DNA of 6,555 bases from an uncultured Prevotella sp. (GTDB lineage: Bacteria; Bacteroidota; Bacteroidia; Bacteroidales; Bacteroidaceae): contig URLQ01000149.1 in assembly GCA_900548745.1 (NCBI GenBank), positions 1-6,555 on the forward strand. The letters are read 5' to 3'. The notes under the pieces are model-generated. The model saw only the letters and a program-made list of their open reading frames with translations, was not told the DNA's origin and did no database searches. Positions 4,539-6,555 of this stretch are shown piece by piece. How positions within the stretch are numbered: position 1 is the first letter of the stretch; each line of letters starts with the position of its first letter. The position numbers were made by a program, and so were the translations under genes.

Positions 4539-6368
4539 ATGAAGAAACTTTTACTCGTACTCGTTGCATTCACGATGGCACTGACTATGAATGCGCAAGC
4601 GTCGGCAAAAGCAGAACTTGCCGACAACCAGCAACTACTCGGTTATTATCTTTCTGATAAGCTCAACAGAAAAGGCTTCGGCTTGCCGGAGTGGGGAGAG
4701 AACGAACACTGCAAGGCTGCCATAAAGCTTACTGCCGACATGCTCAAGCCTTATGTGGGGATGAAAATCGTTAATGTGAGATTCGGTCTCAGCTACAAGT
4801 TGGACAAGTCGCGTGTGTTCATCACTTCTCTTACAAATGGTTATGAGGGAGAAGACGTCGTTTCGCAGGATGTGGCATCTACCGTAGCTGACTGGAACAA
4901 CGTGGCTCTGAATACACCTTATTATATAGAAAAGGACAAGAGTATTCTTGTGGGCTTCGACTTTGCGCAGAAGACAAGGATGAAGGGACTGTATTACTCA
5001 GCAGAGTGTTTCCCTCTTTCTGTTGTGGAGGAGGGGATAACCACGATGCCTATATTGATATATGGTGACAGCGGAAATGGTGAATACTGGCATGAGATAG
5101 GTACGCGGACTGGTAATCTCAGCATCCAGGTCATTATAGAGGGAAGCATTGAAAAGTACAGCGTCACGACGTTTGATTTCAAGGTGGTTCAGGGAGAAAT
5201 CAACAAACCGGCTGAAGCAAAGGTGAAAGTGACAAACAACGGAAAGGATGCCGTGAGCAAGCTGAATTATGTGGTTTCTGTCGACGGCAAGGCTTCTGCT
5301 GAGCAGGAGGCTACTCTTGAGAATGCCCTGGAGCCTGGTAATACAGGAACTTTCAATGCTGTTATCCCAGCCGTTGACTCTTACGGAAAGAAGGCGGTGA
5401 AGATAGAGATTACAAAGGTGAACGGCAACGAGAACACCGCAGAGAATAAAACGGCAAACGGCTTCTTAGGTGTGCCACAGGTGTTTTATCCACGCAATGT
5501 GGTGATAGAGGAGTTTACTACAGAAAAGTGCGGAAACTGTCCTCGCGTGGCTGCCGATTTGCACAAGGCACTTGCTTCGCTCGATAAGGAGAGGGTGTTT
5601 GCCGTGGCTCATCATTCAGCTTACGGTACCGACTGGCTCACACAGCCGTGCGATGAAGAGATGTATGGATTGATGTTCAACGGAATGCTCAACTCCTTTG
5701 CTCCGGCAATGATGTTCAACAGAGACTGCGACGCCATACCGGATGATGACGATTCCAAGACGGGAAATGTATTCCTGCCTGTAGTCTATGCACAGATATC
5801 GGGCTATGCACAGATTCTGTTGAATAAGCAGTCTAACTCGCAGTTGCAGATGGACGTGACATACGATGGAGGCATCGGGCAGGCTTCTGTCGTTGTAAAG
5901 GGAAAATGCAACGAGGCTTATGACTTGGACAACAGTTATCTTACTCTCTATCTGCTGGAAGACAGCATCATGCCTGTGGAGCAGAACAGCGCACCGAAGG
6001 GGTATCGCCATATGCATGTGATAAGGTATTATAACAGCACTTGGGGTGACAAGGTGGAATGGAACGATGATTATTCATTTGAAAAGAAATTTGATGTTGA
6101 CATCTTCACTGGCTGGGAAAAGAAAAATCTCCAGTTTGTCGCTTTCCTGAACGGCCATAATGGTAATGACTATTCGGACAATAAGATTGACAATGCTGTT
6201 GGCATGAGGTATTCAAGTGTGTCGGGCATTGACGGTATGGCTGCTGACAACGAGTCGCATCAGGTTGCCCGTTACACTATTGAGGGTATGGAAACAACGG
6301 CACCGGTGTCTGGTCTGAATATCATAAAGCTGTCTGATGGCAGGACAGTAAAGGTCTTGGTAAAGTGA
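4539..6368 (+). CDS. Exported Omp28-related protein with thioredoxin-like CGNC domain
   Basis: The 609-aa product starts with a signal peptide (MKKLLLVLVAFTMALTMNAQ, cleavage near 20). Next is a beta-rich N-terminal domain (about 25-200). An Ig/CARDB-like segment (about 205-310) contains AEAKVKVTNNGKDAVSKLNY (225-244). The thioredoxin-like core (about 320-430) has VVIEEFTTEKCGNCPRVAAD (321-340), with C331 and C334 as the CxxC pair and P389 in FAPAMMF as a plausible cis-proline. A further beta domain (about 435-540) carries RHMHVIR (490-496), typical of this family. The tail from about 562 ends in SGLNIIKLSDGRTVKVLVK (591-609), a common Prevotella exported-protein ending. The name comes from Porphyromonas gingivalis Omp28; members are envelope proteins, often lipoproteins, of unsettled function. 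C371, C397, C457, C58 and C157 are extra cysteines. There is no lipobox cysteine after the signal peptide. Redox or disulfide-exchange activity is inferred from CGNC only. It has its own promoter (4470-4500) and terminator, so is probably monocistronic. Confidence 0.9.
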   Translation: MKKLLLVLVAFTMALTMNAQASAKAELADNQQLLGYYLSDKLNRKGFGLPEWGENEHCKAAIKLTADMLKPYVGMKIVNVRFGLSYKLDKSRVFITSLTNGYEGEDVVSQDVASTVADWNNVALNTPYYIEKDKSILVGFDFAQKTRMKGLYYSAECFPLSVVEEGITTMPILIYGDSGNGEYWHEIGTRTGNLSIQVIIEGSIEKYSVTTFDFKVVQGEINKPAEAKVKVTNNGKDAVSKLNYVVSVDGKASAEQEATLENALEPGNTGTFNAVIPAVDSYGKKAVKIEITKVNGNENTAENKTANGFLGVPQVFYPRNVVIEEFTTEKCGNCPRVAADLHKALASLDKERVFAVAHHSAYGTDWLTQPCDEEMYGLMFNGMLNSFAPAMMFNRDCDAIPDDDDSKTGNVFLPVVYAQISGYAQILLNKQSNSQLQMDVTYDGGIGQASVVVKGKCNEAYDLDNSYLTLYLLEDSIMPVEQNSAPKGYRHMHVIRYYNSTWGDKVEWNDDYSFEKKFDVDIFTGWEKKNLQFVAFLNGHNGNDYSDNKIDNAVGMRYSSVSGIDGMAADNESHQVARYTIEGMETTAPVSGLNIIKLSDGRTVKVLVK

Positions 6369-6380
6369 TTTTTACTTTAA

Positions 6381-6429
6381 CAACAACAAATAGGCATGTT
6401 GCTTCCTTGCAGCATGCCTATTGTTGTTG
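6381..6429 (+). terminator. Terminator hairpin after the Omp28-like gene
   Basis: The arms 6381-6402 and 6409-6429 pair over about 21 bp with one bulged A and one G-U pair, loop TTCCTT. The core is AGGCATG/CATGCCT and the outer part is CAACAACAA/TTGTTGTTG. It begins 12 nt after the stop codon. A long uninterrupted U tract is missing, but the 3' arm is U-rich. It could work on both strands. Confidence 0.7.
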
Positions 6430-6447
6430 AATATGGGAGATGGAATC

Positions 6448-6482
6448 AAAAAAAACTATGATTTAGTCCCTAAAAGTCATAG
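6448..6482 (-). terminator. Weak possible terminator for a leftward gene beyond the right edge
   Basis: On the minus strand CTATGA (6477-6482) pairs with TCATAG (6456-6461), with TTTA/TAAA inside after a 2-nt bulge, and a T8 run (6448-6455) follows. The stem is short and AT-rich. If real, it would end a minus-strand gene entering from the right, convergent with the Omp28-like gene. The rest of 6430-6555 shows no gene. Confidence 0.3.
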
Positions 6483-6555
6483 ACTTACCACTCAAAAGTC
6501 GTAAGCGTATCCGCGATGCTAGTATATATACATCAAAAAAATATCGCTCAAGTTT

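Noticed and set aside
6484..6505. Short CTTAC/GTAAG inverted and AAAAGTC direct repeats near the right edge
   Set aside because: Arms of 5-7 bp in AT-rich DNA with no matching context; not distinguishable from chance, and no tRNA or attachment-site features nearby.

Overview
The window looks like a chromosomal segment of a Bacteroidales bacterium, most likely Prevotella or a close relative. Four things point there. Both recognisable promoters fit the Bacteroidetes pattern (TTG/TTTG, about 20 nt, TAnnTTTG). Starts lack Shine-Dalgarno sequences and have A-rich leaders. The secreted proteins belong to families typical of this order (FISUMP-like, Omp28-like, small beta-strand proteins). Three of them end in a '..DG(R/K)..K' tail of the kind common in Prevotella exported proteins. 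Genus is inference; the sequence alone does not fix it.

Layout, left to right. Positions 1-1148 (minus) hold the N-terminal 382 codons of ribonuclease R, cut by the left edge. It is intact through the catalytic aspartate cluster. Positions 1149-1450 are non-coding: the rnr upstream region, a perfect 23-bp-stem bidirectional terminator, and two oppositely oriented arrays of a degenerate octamer that could fold together. Positions 1451-2938 (minus) encode a 495-aa secreted protein with a duplicated 'WIKGKL' module. After a clear terminator come two adjacent minus-strand genes 21 bp apart: a 236-aa FISUMP-like secreted protein (3042-3752) and, upstream of it, a 156-aa small secreted protein (3774-4245). 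The reading frame of the latter is broken by a run of nine A's directly after the start codon.

Positions 4246-4538 are a divergent regulatory region with two back-to-back Bacteroidetes promoters and a 14-bp palindrome between them. To the right, 4539-6368 (plus) encodes a 609-aa exported Omp28-related protein with a thioredoxin-like CGNC motif, followed by a long terminator hairpin. The last ~125 bp hold no gene.

Apart from the housekeeping RNase R, everything here encodes exported proteins. The small protein/FISUMP pair and the Omp28-like gene share a divergent control region, so co-regulation of a set of envelope or secreted proteins is plausible but unproven. No defence system, mobile element, CRISPR array or RNA gene was recognised. 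The best candidates for something undescribed are the A9 slippery or phase-variable start, the inverted octamer arrays, and the paired promoters with a shared leader motif.
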